Positions 52,982 to 61,457 of a DNA stretch of 64,000 bases are shown here, piece by piece (position 1 is the stretch's first letter; each line of letters opens with the position of its first letter). A program made the position numbers and the translations under genes. The notes below the pieces were generated by a model. That model saw only the letters and a list, made by a program, of their open reading frames with translations. It made no database searches and had not been told where the DNA came from. Source of the stretch: Candidatus Poribacteria bacterium (lineage in GTDB: Bacteria > Poribacteria > WGA-4E > WGA-3G); NCBI GenBank assembly GCA_022828145.1, contig JAJEJA010000015.1, positions 32,973 to 96,972 on the forward strand, in the 5' to 3' direction.

Positions 52982-54475
52982 ATGTTAATACTGACAAATA
53001 TGAATGCATTATCAGAAGCATATCCCAAGGAGACCCCAAGAATCAAGCAGGCAGTTGAAACACTTGCTAATCAACACAACGCCAATATACTTGATATTGA
53101 TGAAGTTCATTTACAGAAAATAGGTGAACATATCACAATACCAAAATATCCAGATTCAAGTCTAACGGGTATGGCAAAGGTGATCAAAGATGAAGTAATT
53201 TCAAGGACTGACGGTACGTTGGATACGCTCATAATTGTAGGAGACGAGACGATTATACCGATGTGGGAAATCGGCTTAGCTAAATTGCGATTTCACACCG
53301 ACTCCTTTTACGCTGATTTAGACCGAGACGGTCTACCGGAAGTTGCTGTAACAAGAATACTCGGTAATCCTGAAGCGATGATACAACAGATGACCGACAC
53401 TACGGAAATAGCAGGTCCAGATGCAACAATTATGTGTTCGGAAGACACACGTATCCATTTAGAGACTCAGCAGTTTATGGATGCGCTCACACAGCAGGGA
53501 CATCAAGTTGATGTGATCGGCAGAAAAAAGGATGGAAAACTCCCGAATTCCGACCTCATCATCCATTTTGGGCATGGCAGTCCAAACGGTTTAAGCAATC
53601 GCTTTGGTGAAAACTTCATAACTGCTAAGAGCATGCCGCAGTTACCACGTAACCCCGTTGCGATCATCAACGGATGTGCGACCACACCCCCCGGTTCAGA
53701 ACTCTTAAGGGCATTTTTGAACAACGGTTGTTGCACCTATCTCGGTAACACAGCTACTGTTCCCGGCATGATACCCGCGCGGTATACCAATCAACTGGTC
53801 ATGTGTTTTCTGAATGCTTACAAATCCAATCCTGACGAGTCTGTTGTCAAACTCTTCACCGCAGCACGTGCTGAATACGCACACATAAATAATCTATCAA
53901 AGGTATTATTGAAGCTTGAGAAGAAAGAAACGCTCCATCGATTTAGTGGGGATATGCGAACACACCTCCTGACATTTCTGGAGTGGAACGCCTACGGTTC
54001 ACCATTTTCCCGTTTACATCAGGGAACGGGACATTCTGTCTTCTCCAAGTATCCGCTAATTGATCATTCTTCAGATAACGGAGTATATCTCAAAGCACCG
54101 GATCAGAGTGGCATAGAATCCAACTTCAATATCACTGATGCGGACGGTCAACCTATTCTGTTCCTACAGGCAGATTGGTTGAACTCAGTTTCATCTTCCA
54201 TTGAACTTCAGGTAAAACAGAACGGACAGACTATCCATCAGTTGAAAGGCGACACACATATCATCTTTCAACACATAGAGAACATCTGCGTTGGCGGTTA
54301 TGTTGATGGTAAAATGTATCGTGCCTACTGGCTTTTACCTTTAGAACGGATAGAAGGTGAAAACCTTTTGCGTATTGAACTCGTCGGTAAAGGAACAGAA
54401 CTTCAGATTTCCCCCGAATCCATGATACAGATATGGCCAGAATGGGAAACGACCGCTGCCCCACAAAACAAGTAG
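52982..54475 (+). CDS. Gingipain/caspase-fold (C25-like) cysteine peptidase
   Basis: This 497-aa protein starts at ATG 52982. It has the gingipain-type first strand LIIVGDETIIPM near residue 82 and the Asp-rich DLDRDGLPEVAVTRILG motif near 108. The catalytic dyad candidates are His in IIHFGHGSPNG near 196 and Cys in AIINGCATTPPG near 229. Residues about 370-497 form a beta domain. There is no signal peptide, unlike secreted gingipains, which points to action inside the cell or export by another route. Substrate unknown. The overlap with its upstream gene suggests a joint role. Confidence 0.8.
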   Translation: MLILTNMNALSEAYPKETPRIKQAVETLANQHNANILDIDEVHLQKIGEHITIPKYPDSSLTGMAKVIKDEVISRTDGTLDTLIIVGDETIIPMWEIGLAKLRFHTDSFYADLDRDGLPEVAVTRILGNPEAMIQQMTDTTEIAGPDATIMCSEDTRIHLETQQFMDALTQQGHQVDVIGRKKDGKLPNSDLIIHFGHGSPNGLSNRFGENFITAKSMPQLPRNPVAIINGCATTPPGSELLRAFLNNGCCTYLGNTATVPGMIPARYTNQLVMCFLNAYKSNPDESVVKLFTAARAEYAHINNLSKVLLKLEKKETLHRFSGDMRTHLLTFLEWNAYGSPFSRLHQGTGHSVFSKYPLIDHSSDNGVYLKAPDQSGIESNFNITDADGQPILFLQADWLNSVSSSIELQVKQNGQTIHQLKGDTHIIFQHIENICVGGYVDGKMYRAYWLLPLERIEGENLLRIELVGKGTELQISPESMIQIWPEWETTAAPQNK

Positions 54476-54504
54476 ATACCTCTGCCATTATTCCATTAAT
54501 AGAC

Positions 54505-54745
54505 ATTCTGTTAGATTATGTGTGTGTGTGTTGTAGCACATTCTGTTAGATTGTGCCTCTTTCCACAACATTCATCATTCATTGCCATTCTCTGCACACC
54601 ATCCATATTGATATTGCTGTAGCACATTCATCCTTGATTGTGCTTCTTTCCACAACATTCATCATTCATTGCCATTCTCTGCACACCATCCATATTGATA
54701 TTGCTGTAGCACATTCATCCTTGATTGTGCTTCTTTCTACAACCA
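54505..54745. repeat. Direct repeat, period 87 bp, shared with the window start
   Basis: Two copies of an 87-bp unit (CCACAACATTCATCATTCAT onward) lie at 54563-54649 and 54650-54736. Ahead of them are partial units of the 31-bp repeat (TTCTGTTAGATT) and a (TG)n run near 54520. The sequence matches 32-308. Confidence 0.8.
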
Positions 54746-54791
54746 CCTTATGCGTCAACTTTAGGAAACGAATTTATTATTGGTGTGTCTT

Positions 54792-54960
54792 CAGTTCAGT
54801 AGGGACGATATGTTATGCAATGGTATTTATAAACATATCGTCCCTACGGGACTAAAGATACCGTGTATAAACGTGATCTATAAACATATCGTCCCTACGG
54901 GACTGAAGAGAGGTGGGTACACATTTTTCTATAAACATATCGTCCCTACGGGACTAAAGA
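54792..54960 (+). repeat. 51-bp-period hairpin repeat array
   Basis: Three 31-bp copies at 54828-54858, 54879-54909 and 54930-54960 are almost identical (TATAAACATATCGTCCCTAC, then GGGACTAAAGA; the second has GGGACTGAAGA). Each contains the short dyad GTCCC-TAC-GGGAC. The period is exactly 51 bp, with unlike 20-bp spacers. A degraded inverted copy lies at 54792-54815. Spacers are shorter than normal CRISPR spacers, so a REP-type (transposase-linked) palindrome cluster is the safer reading, though a reduced CRISPR-like array is not excluded. Confidence 0.6.
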
Positions 54961-54985
54961 GAAGACAACCCGTATAACCATAAGG

Positions 54986-55171
54986 ATGCAGAGTGATTCA
55001 TCAGAGCTACTAAGTTTTCTTAACTTTACACCTATAGGTGGTAGGTGGTGTCACCCTACCCAGACGGGGAAAATCTACCGAAGTTGTAAAACCGGCTCTG
55101 ATGTAAGGCGATACGGATTCATTGAGACCTGTTCAGCCAGTCAGCAGTGTGTAAGTGGATCGTGTACTTGA
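54986..55171 (+). CDS. Possible 61-aa cysteine-rich peptide
   Basis: A short frame with five Cys in its last 40 residues (RWCHPTQTG, SCKTGS, ETCSASQQCVSGSCT). The ending resembles small disulfide-rich units at the C-termini of secreted proteins. There is no signal peptide, and the ribosome site is weak (ATAAGG). It may be a real peptide or the remains of a longer secreted protein whose 5' part was lost to the nearby repeats. Confidence 0.35.
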   Translation: MQSDSSELLSFLNFTPIGGRWCHPTQTGKIYRSCKTGSDVRRYGFIETCSASQQCVSGSCT

Positions 55172-55205
55172 TGTAGTGTGGGGAGTGCCCGGCATAGTCA
55201 ACGAA

Positions 55206-55233
55206 ATACCGACCTACGATTGTAGGTCGGTAT
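55206..55233 (-). terminator. Terminator-like hairpin
   Basis: ATACCGACCTAC, loop GATT, GTAGGTCGGTAT: a perfect 12-bp stem between two convergent frames, 21 bases past the stop of the lipoprotein gene at 55254. On the minus strand only a short T-rich stretch follows. Confidence 0.5.
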
Positions 55234-55253
55234 GTGTTTGGTAAGGTGTTTGT

Positions 55254-56435
55254 TCAACTGGAGGCAATGCTAACCTTGCCAGCTCTGATAGACTCTCGTA
55301 AGAGACCTTCGAGCTCTTCCTCTGTCGCACCCGGGTTGGCTAGTTGGAGCAGTAAATACTCCATGCCGATATCAAAAACCTGCCAGCCGGTGCTGAGAAA
55401 CTTTTTGTCCTCAGGTATTTCCTCAAGGTATACATTGTGAACTAATGAGATAGCGAAATCAATAGAAAAGCCATAGGCCTCTTCGTAATATTGGTATGCC
55501 AGCTCATCGTTGTCAAAATTACCGCTGATCGCAAGTGCCCATTTCTTGTTTTCATACTCCACAAATCTGCGGAAAGCCGCCGCTGCAGCGCTGACTTCAG
55601 CCCCCACTTCAAAGACGATGCCGTACTGACTTTTATCCGCTTCATACTTTCTTTTGAGGTTGGGGTCGTCTGCTCCGAAGACATCAATGGCGATGTCCAG
55701 CATGATTTGCTCTACCTCGGTGGAGACGACGATGCCGTGGCTCGGCACTTCTTCCGGTACGGTACGCTCAAATGAGCTTGTGCCCTGTGCAGTGCTTGTC
55801 GCTGCGGTGACTGCTGTAGTCCCTGCAGCAAGCTGCGCTGCCTTTGCGGCAGGCACGGTCGCTGACCAAGCACCTATTGCGTCAGTAGTAGTAGTCACTG
55901 TGACGGTGTCACCAAGGGTGACAGTCACCGTTTCTCCTGCAGAGAGCTCAGTGCTCGTACCGGAGACGGTAACCGAGCCGTCGTCTGCCTGTGTCACCGT
56001 GCTGACTGTCAGTGTCGGCTCCGGTTGCGGTGCCGTGTGCTCAAACGAGCTTTCAGCCGTCACTTTTTGTGCAGTGGCCGTGACTACTACAGTTCCGGGA
56101 GCAAGTTGTGCCGTTTTAGAGGGAGGTACCGTCACCGACCAAGCACCTGCCTCATCAACAGTAGCGGTTGCTGTGACCGTATCACCAAGGGTGATAGTCA
56201 CCACCTCTCCCGCAGGGACATCAGTGCTCGTGCCAGATATGGTGACAGATGTGTCACCTCCCGTTGCTATATTAGCAATTGTTACTTCGGGGTTTTTCTT
56301 TCCCGGGTCGGTAATCGGATCCTTTATTATCGGATCCACCATATTCATGCCCTCGTCACATCCGGTGACTACCAGGGCTGCCGATACACACAGCAGTAAA
56401 AACGCTACTGTGCTTCCAAAATTTTTAAGTTTCAA
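55254..56435 (-). CDS. Lipoprotein with two tandem Ig-like domains
   Basis: This 393-aa protein is read from the TTG at 56435, six bases after AGGAGG, which gives a clean lipoprotein signal (VAFLLLCVSAALVVTGCDE). Earlier in-frame starts would place 38 unrelated residues before it. Two tandem Ig-like units of about 84 residues (around 60-140 and 145-228) share SGTSTxxxAGExVTxTLGDTVT and GAWSxTVP. A helical domain of about 130 residues follows, with LKRKYEADKSQYGI and a Glu-rich end. G+C is visibly higher than in the neighbours, suggesting transfer. Function unknown, probably cell surface. Confidence 0.75.
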   Translation of the reverse strand: MKLKNFGSTVAFLLLCVSAALVVTGCDEGMNMVDPIIKDPITDPGKKNPEVTIANIATGGDTSVTISGTSTDVPAGEVVTITLGDTVTATATVDEAGAWSVTVPPSKTAQLAPGTVVVTATAQKVTAESSFEHTAPQPEPTLTVSTVTQADDGSVTVSGTSTELSAGETVTVTLGDTVTVTTTTDAIGAWSATVPAAKAAQLAAGTTAVTAATSTAQGTSSFERTVPEEVPSHGIVVSTEVEQIMLDIAIDVFGADDPNLKRKYEADKSQYGIVFEVGAEVSAAAAAFRRFVEYENKKWALAISGNFDNDELAYQYYEEAYGFSIDFAISLVHNVYLEEIPEDKKFLSTGWQVFDIGMEYLLLQLANPGATEEELEGLLRESIRAGKVSIASS

Positions 56436-56583
56436 TTGAAACCTCCTAAAGCCCTTTACGGGCAGATTCTTTGAGGGTGTTAACCACGTAATGATACAAG
56501 AATTAGCAAATAACTCCTGAATCTGGCTGCATCCTCTTATTGGCAACAATATAGTGAATTATAGAGATATGTTGACACTTTTT

Positions 56584-56649
56584 TGTAGGAGGGAACTCCG
56601 ATTCCCGACTGTTTTTCAGTTAAGTCGCGATTCGGAGATCGCTCCTACA
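56584..56649. repeat. Imperfect palindrome, 'GAATCGCGAC' family
   Basis: TGTAGGAGGGAACTCCGATT at the left and TCGCGATTCGGAGATCGCTC at the right. A half copy (GGCGATTCAGAGGTCGCTCC) follows near 56733-56755. The 56436-56803 gap contains these repeats and A/T-rich sequence but no gene. Confidence 0.7.
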
Positions 56650-56803
56650 GAATATATGTAAACTTATTTACATAATTTACTATAATAACGTTTTATGACA
56701 AAAGTTGTCGATGGCAACCAACAGAACTCAAGATGGCGATTCAGAGGTCGCTCCTACAAGTTTTATCTTTATTCTTTTACAAAAATTTTACACACCCGCC
56801 TCC

Positions 56804-57487
56804 TTATATTACACTGGCAAAATATGCCATGGATGTCGGCAAACAAATATTACCGAATTCAACATATTCACCGTTAAATCGTGCGTTCTGCAATAAACTC
56901 ACCGGTGGCATTGAAATGAGATCGCAGAACTCTGATGAAATTGGGAGGTCTATTGGGTTCAAAAGGTGTGAACACGTAAAAACGCCGTTCTTTGGTGTTA
57001 AGAATTTCGTGCCTTTAATCTCAATCCATGCTTTGCTCATCCATATACCTAACCTTATCCATTTTGGGAGTTTGTTGGGTAATTCACCGACAATGAAAAA
57101 CTCAAAAAGACTACCTGGGGCAAGTTCTTTTGCTTTACCGAATGAAGGTTTATTCGTTACCTTTATGCCTAACTCTTTTTTGCATGTGTTACTCACAGTT
57201 GAGAACGGACGATGCCGATTGTCTGCCAGTTTGAACGTACTGATGACATAATCATAGTAGATAGGTTTTGCGGGTGTAACATACACACCTGCCGCATTGA
57301 TTGGTGTTAGGTCGTCCTGATAAGTAGGAACACTGTTAAACGATCTATGCGGTTTCTGAATCAAACCGAGTGCATAAGTCAACGCCCAATTGTGTATGAC
57401 CTTTTCAGTCTCGTAAAGTCGTCCCATCTCACGCGTTGCATAGTAGAGAAAATCGTGCAGTGTAAGATGAAATTTCGTAACTTGCAT
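56804..57487 (-). CDS. csc1: Type I-D CRISPR Csc1 (Cas5d)
   Basis: This 227-aa protein is the Cas5-like subunit that caps the 5' end of the crRNA in the type I-D Cascade. It begins FHLTLHDFLYYATREMGRLYE and continues VIHNWALTYALG, a characteristic Csc1 opening. TYQDDLTPINAAGVYVTPAKP follows. It starts 9 bp after csc2. It is the last cas gene here: cas6, cas4, cas1 and cas2, which often follow in I-D loci, are replaced by repeats and an unrelated lipoprotein. Confidence 0.9.
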   Translation of the reverse strand: MQVTKFHLTLHDFLYYATREMGRLYETEKVIHNWALTYALGLIQKPHRSFNSVPTYQDDLTPINAAGVYVTPAKPIYYDYVISTFKLADNRHRPFSTVSNTCKKELGIKVTNKPSFGKAKELAPGSLFEFFIVGELPNKLPKWIRLGIWMSKAWIEIKGTKFLTPKNGVFTCSHLLNPIDLPISSEFCDLISMPPVSLLQNARFNGEYVEFGNICLPTSMAYFASVI

Positions 57488-57496
57488 CGGTTCCTC

Positions 57497-58504
57497 CTAC
57501 TTTTGCTTCTTGTTTGATGCTTTTTGGATGACTCGCGCGGCGTATTCCTGTGCTTCGGTGTTTGCCTCCTGCAAGAAAAGCTGGAGTTTTTCTGCATCTG
57601 TCGTCACAGCTTTGACAATACCAAGTAGTTGTTTTAGATTTTCTCTATTGAGTAGGTGATAAGTCACACCATCATCTTCCAAAAGCACAGATAAGGTATT
57701 TTGAGCAGTTTGAAGAACTTTTGTAGGATTCAACGGGATTTCATTCTTGTCGTCCCCCAATCCGTCGTGGATAGCTTGTGTGAATTTAAGATTTGAAAAG
57801 ATCTCACCATCAGCAAATACCACACCGACAATATGATTAGAAAGTCGTCCTGTTCGCGTTGTCTGTGCGCCATAGCGTTTCGTTCGCAATACGTTATTCA
57901 AGACATAAGCGAAACTGTATACTGTCACATCCTTAATAGTAATAACAGATGGGAAAAACACTTGCGGCACGATGTGGTCCTGTTCACCAAAACCTGAGCG
58001 AACGTCACCGTGCTGACTCATGTTCCCTTTTTCATAGAGGGCATTAAATGAAAACTGTTGATGGGATTCGTCATACCCCGTAATTGAGTAAGCGGTATCA
58101 ACATACACCTTTGATTTTTCGGAGCCTGCGTCCCCGATAGCGAAACCGTAGTAAACACAGTCGGGACAGCTACCGCAGAACGTTTCATTGTAATCACAGT
58201 AGTCATCTCCGCTGCTATCTTCATTCTGTGTAATATTCACTCGGTGCAGTAACTCACGTCCAGTAAGTCGTTCTGGTGAACTCTGTTTTCGTTTGAACAT
58301 AGCGAGCCGGATCAGCGAATTGTCACTGTGCAATCCTGCGCTGACCTTTGCAATGTTGAGTGTTCCGTCTGTCTGAAAAACAGGAAACGACTCCGTTTCC
58401 CGAACGACGATCAGATGGGCATAATGTCCTGTTGGTGCTTTTGGTATCTGATTTAAAAAACATCCTTCGGGAACAAGATCTTTTGAAAGATCAATTATCG
58501 GCAT
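57497..58504 (-). CDS. csc2: Type I-D CRISPR Csc2 (Cas7d)
   Basis: This 335-aa protein is the Cas7-like backbone subunit that coats the crRNA spacer. Signatures are GHYAHLIVVRETESFPVFQTDG near residue 26, RLAMFKRKQSSPERLTGRELLHR near 66, and the Cys-rich CGSCPDCVYYGFAIGDAGSEKSKV region near 110, which binds zinc in family members. The start overlaps the end of cas10d by 14 bp, as in a tight operon. Confidence 0.92.
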   Translation of the reverse strand: MPIIDLSKDLVPEGCFLNQIPKAPTGHYAHLIVVRETESFPVFQTDGTLNIAKVSAGLHSDNSLIRLAMFKRKQSSPERLTGRELLHRVNITQNEDSSGDDYCDYNETFCGSCPDCVYYGFAIGDAGSEKSKVYVDTAYSITGYDESHQQFSFNALYEKGNMSQHGDVRSGFGEQDHIVPQVFFPSVITIKDVTVYSFAYVLNNVLRTKRYGAQTTRTGRLSNHIVGVVFADGEIFSNLKFTQAIHDGLGDDKNEIPLNPTKVLQTAQNTLSVLLEDDGVTYHLLNRENLKQLLGIVKAVTTDAEKLQLFLQEANTEAQEYAARVIQKASNKKQK

Positions 58505-61457
58505 TATTATCCTCCTCTGCCTTTTTGGTTTGGAATTGTCGCCAGTTAACTTGGTACCAGGCGTTTATACCAGCGTTAAATCGGTTTCTTGCTTGACGAA
58601 GCAAACCCCGTTCGTTCTCGTAATACGCTACAAAGACGGTATGATAAAAATGTTCAACGAATTCGTGAATGGTTAATGCCTCTTCTTCCGGCTTAAGTCT
58701 GTAGTACCCCTGGGCGCGTCCTGTCCGAATTCGTTGCATCAGATTACTGATTTCTCCAACAGCTTGATATTTCAGGTCTTCTGAACAAATCTTCGGTTCA
58801 CTGTTGATGATTACGTCTTCAATAAGGGTGAAGACTTTCAATACACTATTAGGTTTGAAATTATCAGGACTATAGAATTTGAAGCACCGACTTGCTACTG
58901 CTTCAATAAGACTCATTTTGTCACCTCCAACATATTGGTAAGCTTGTATATATCGCTCTGGTATTGACGGTTCTCCATCAGGTTGTTTTGGGAAATTATC
59001 CCAACTCTGTTTTCGACGAAACGCTTCCAGGTAATAAAAAACGTAGAGCGGATCTGTGTCAATATTTCGAGCAATTTGGCTGAGATGTTGCCATTGTGGA
59101 TTTCCATCTTTTTGGAATACGTCTACATTCATATCATAAATCACTGCAACTTTTTGAAGCGCAGGTTCAATCTCATCAATACGGAGTTTATCTTGTCTCA
59201 GTATATGATGGACAAAAGAGCATGGCGCATTGAAAATAACTGTTTCCTTCCACTCTTCGCCGCTATGATAAAGGGGTACCTGCGACTCTGTAACGACGAC
59301 CTTTACATTGAATACTAAAGGCATAAGGAGACTGAGAAACGTTGGAATTGCCCACGATTCTGTATCTGTAGGACTGCTCCCAAGCGCAGGGAATCCACAG
59401 AAGTAGAAAGTAGCAGGATCATTGGTATCAAATTCCATTTTGAACAGAAAATCATCGTCTGTATCCGGAATATCGGTATCAATCATCATCTCATCTAAGT
59501 TGATGAAATCCCTTACTGTTATCCCTTTGTGTAGAGTTTTACGCACATCAAAGAAATTGAGATACTTTAACCGATGGTACATATCACTTGCCAATTTGGC
59601 AGTTTCGGTTGTAAAGAAATAACTCGGATAAAGATAAAGCCACTTAATTTTTACATCGTCGTATTTACTGCCAACCAGATTCAGTTTTGATCGGATCATG
59701 ATTTGGCGCAGCATCATTTCTATTTCACATAATTCACAGATTCCACGAACAAGCAGCGATGAATTGAGTAAATTCTTGTTGCTATAAACTTGGTTAGCAA
59801 ATATGACCGATGTGTCTCGCTGTTTGGCAGTATCAAAGGTTGATGAACAGAGTGAGCATCCAACGTTTGATCCGCGCCCCTTTTTTTTGGTATTGATGTA
59901 TCTGTTTAACTCTAATTTAAAGTCACGTTCAATTTTTCCATGTCCGTTGATATCAACAATTTGCTGAACATATTCATGAAGAACTCTGAAACCTTCTTTC
60001 TCCATTTCGTGTTGTTCAATCTCTTCCCTGAATGTCGTAACAACCTCCTCGGCGATGTAAGTAAACAGGTCTTCCATCTGATTGGTATCTAATCCCCGGT
60101 TCTCCAGTAGATATTTACCAGCAAGGAAATACCAATGCAATGGTACACCACCAACCCTACTGTCGCGCGGAATAGCTTCAAAGATAGTCTGATATTCTTG
60201 CATATTCAAAACGCTGACGATTTCAGCAGATACCTCCTCACGACTCGTTACTACGCCAATGTTTTTCTCAATTTCATAGAGATACTCCGCGAGTTGATCA
60301 ACGCGCATGTCATCTTCAAAATCAAGTGTGTCATTGTTAGGGATATCACCCCTCTCCTGCAGTTGAAGTATCTTTTGTAGCCGTTTTCCAGCTGAGGGGG
60401 CTTTGTTTTCGTGCAGAATCCTGAAACATCCGATACTAATGAGTTTCAACAACTGCGGAATCTGAAAAAAATCATGATAGTAGTCAGGAAACTTAAATCC
60501 CTTTCCATCGCGCGTGAATCCGTTAAGATTGACTTCCAGACGATCAGCACAGTAGGCAATGAGCTGTTTTTCAGTGTCTTCAGCGACTTCATCAAGCGTC
60601 GGCAAAATCATTCCTTCGCTTGATCTTTCTCGCAGATACGTAACACCTGTAGGAAAAAAGAGAAAGGGTTTCCATCCGAGCCGGTCACGCAAAATTTTAA
60701 GCAAGGCGTTGTTGATGACGTTCGTAATCATACCGCGATTTTCAGCAAGTTTGTGATAGGTAAGTTCAAGTTTCCCGCCGCTTAATTGTGTAAGAGATTC
60801 GCGAACATTTGCTTGTTCTTTAAATCCGCTCGGATTCTTCAACAGATAAGCGATCATGTCTGATGCTGTGCACATCTCGCGCAGATACTGGCGTTGACGT
60901 CCCGGTAGACGTAAATCAAAATGCTTCAAATTCAGATCAGCACCCCATTTCTTCTGTGTGTTGAGAATGAGATATGCAATATCTCCGCGGTATACTTTGT
61001 AATCCGGAAGAAATTCGTCAAAATGGAGTTTTGAAACCCATTCGTCAAGGTATGCATAAAATTGTTCAGACTTCTCTGCATCGGAGACACTCAAATCACG
61101 GATCCCCGCCAGTTTGTCAATGTCGTGAAACGAATAAGCGATCAAGTAAAGTCTTTCTTCTAATTCACCCAACGGTTGTCCAGCAGTTCGTACAATTGTA
61201 AGCGTTGGGAAAATACCGTTCAAAATGTGTGAGAGCATACTCTGGTCATGATTGTATTCCCATTGCGTGCTCCCTTTCGCTGGCTTCAGTGTATACTCTT
61301 CAAGCATCTTCCGCATCACTTTATCAATGTAATCCATTAACACAAAATCAGATGGCTCAACAGCGTTTTTCAGCAAAGCAATTTGTGCCTGGAGCCGCTG
61401 CGGTTCTTGAGAATCGTCTGAGAATCCCATAAAATCAAGTTCAAGCTGTTCAAACAT
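58491..61457 (-). CDS. cas10d: Type I-D CRISPR Cas10d (Csc3)
   Basis: This 988-aa large subunit carries the nuclease of the type I-D complex. The N-terminal HD domain has His76 (SMLSHILNG) and His111-Asp112 (YSFHDIDKLAG). A zinc site is formed by CSLCSS near residue 537 and CELCE near 577. The GGDD cyclase motif of type III Cas10 is not present; only GGDK occurs near the end, as expected for I-D. The start overlaps the end of cas3 by 8 bp. Together with Csc2 and Csc1 it forms the effector complex. Confidence 0.92.
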   Translation of the reverse strand: MFEQLELDFMGFSDDSQEPQRLQAQIALLKNAVEPSDFVLMDYIDKVMRKMLEEYTLKPAKGSTQWEYNHDQSMLSHILNGIFPTLTIVRTAGQPLGELEERLYLIAYSFHDIDKLAGIRDLSVSDAEKSEQFYAYLDEWVSKLHFDEFLPDYKVYRGDIAYLILNTQKKWGADLNLKHFDLRLPGRQRQYLREMCTASDMIAYLLKNPSGFKEQANVRESLTQLSGGKLELTYHKLAENRGMITNVINNALLKILRDRLGWKPFLFFPTGVTYLRERSSEGMILPTLDEVAEDTEKQLIAYCADRLEVNLNGFTRDGKGFKFPDYYHDFFQIPQLLKLISIGCFRILHENKAPSAGKRLQKILQLQERGDIPNNDTLDFEDDMRVDQLAEYLYEIEKNIGVVTSREEVSAEIVSVLNMQEYQTIFEAIPRDSRVGGVPLHWYFLAGKYLLENRGLDTNQMEDLFTYIAEEVVTTFREEIEQHEMEKEGFRVLHEYVQQIVDINGHGKIERDFKLELNRYINTKKKGRGSNVGCSLCSSTFDTAKQRDTSVIFANQVYSNKNLLNSSLLVRGICELCEIEMMLRQIMIRSKLNLVGSKYDDVKIKWLYLYPSYFFTTETAKLASDMYHRLKYLNFFDVRKTLHKGITVRDFINLDEMMIDTDIPDTDDDFLFKMEFDTNDPATFYFCGFPALGSSPTDTESWAIPTFLSLLMPLVFNVKVVVTESQVPLYHSGEEWKETVIFNAPCSFVHHILRQDKLRIDEIEPALQKVAVIYDMNVDVFQKDGNPQWQHLSQIARNIDTDPLYVFYYLEAFRRKQSWDNFPKQPDGEPSIPERYIQAYQYVGGDKMSLIEAVASRCFKFYSPDNFKPNSVLKVFTLIEDVIINSEPKICSEDLKYQAVGEISNLMQRIRTGRAQGYYRLKPEEEALTIHEFVEHFYHTVFVAYYENERGLLRQARNRFNAGINAWYQVNWRQFQTKKAEEDNNADN

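Noticed and set aside
55654..56439. 261-codon plus-strand frame opposite the Ig-like lipoprotein gene
   Set aside because: Val/Ser/Thr-rich mirror of the repeated coding sequence; no start signals.
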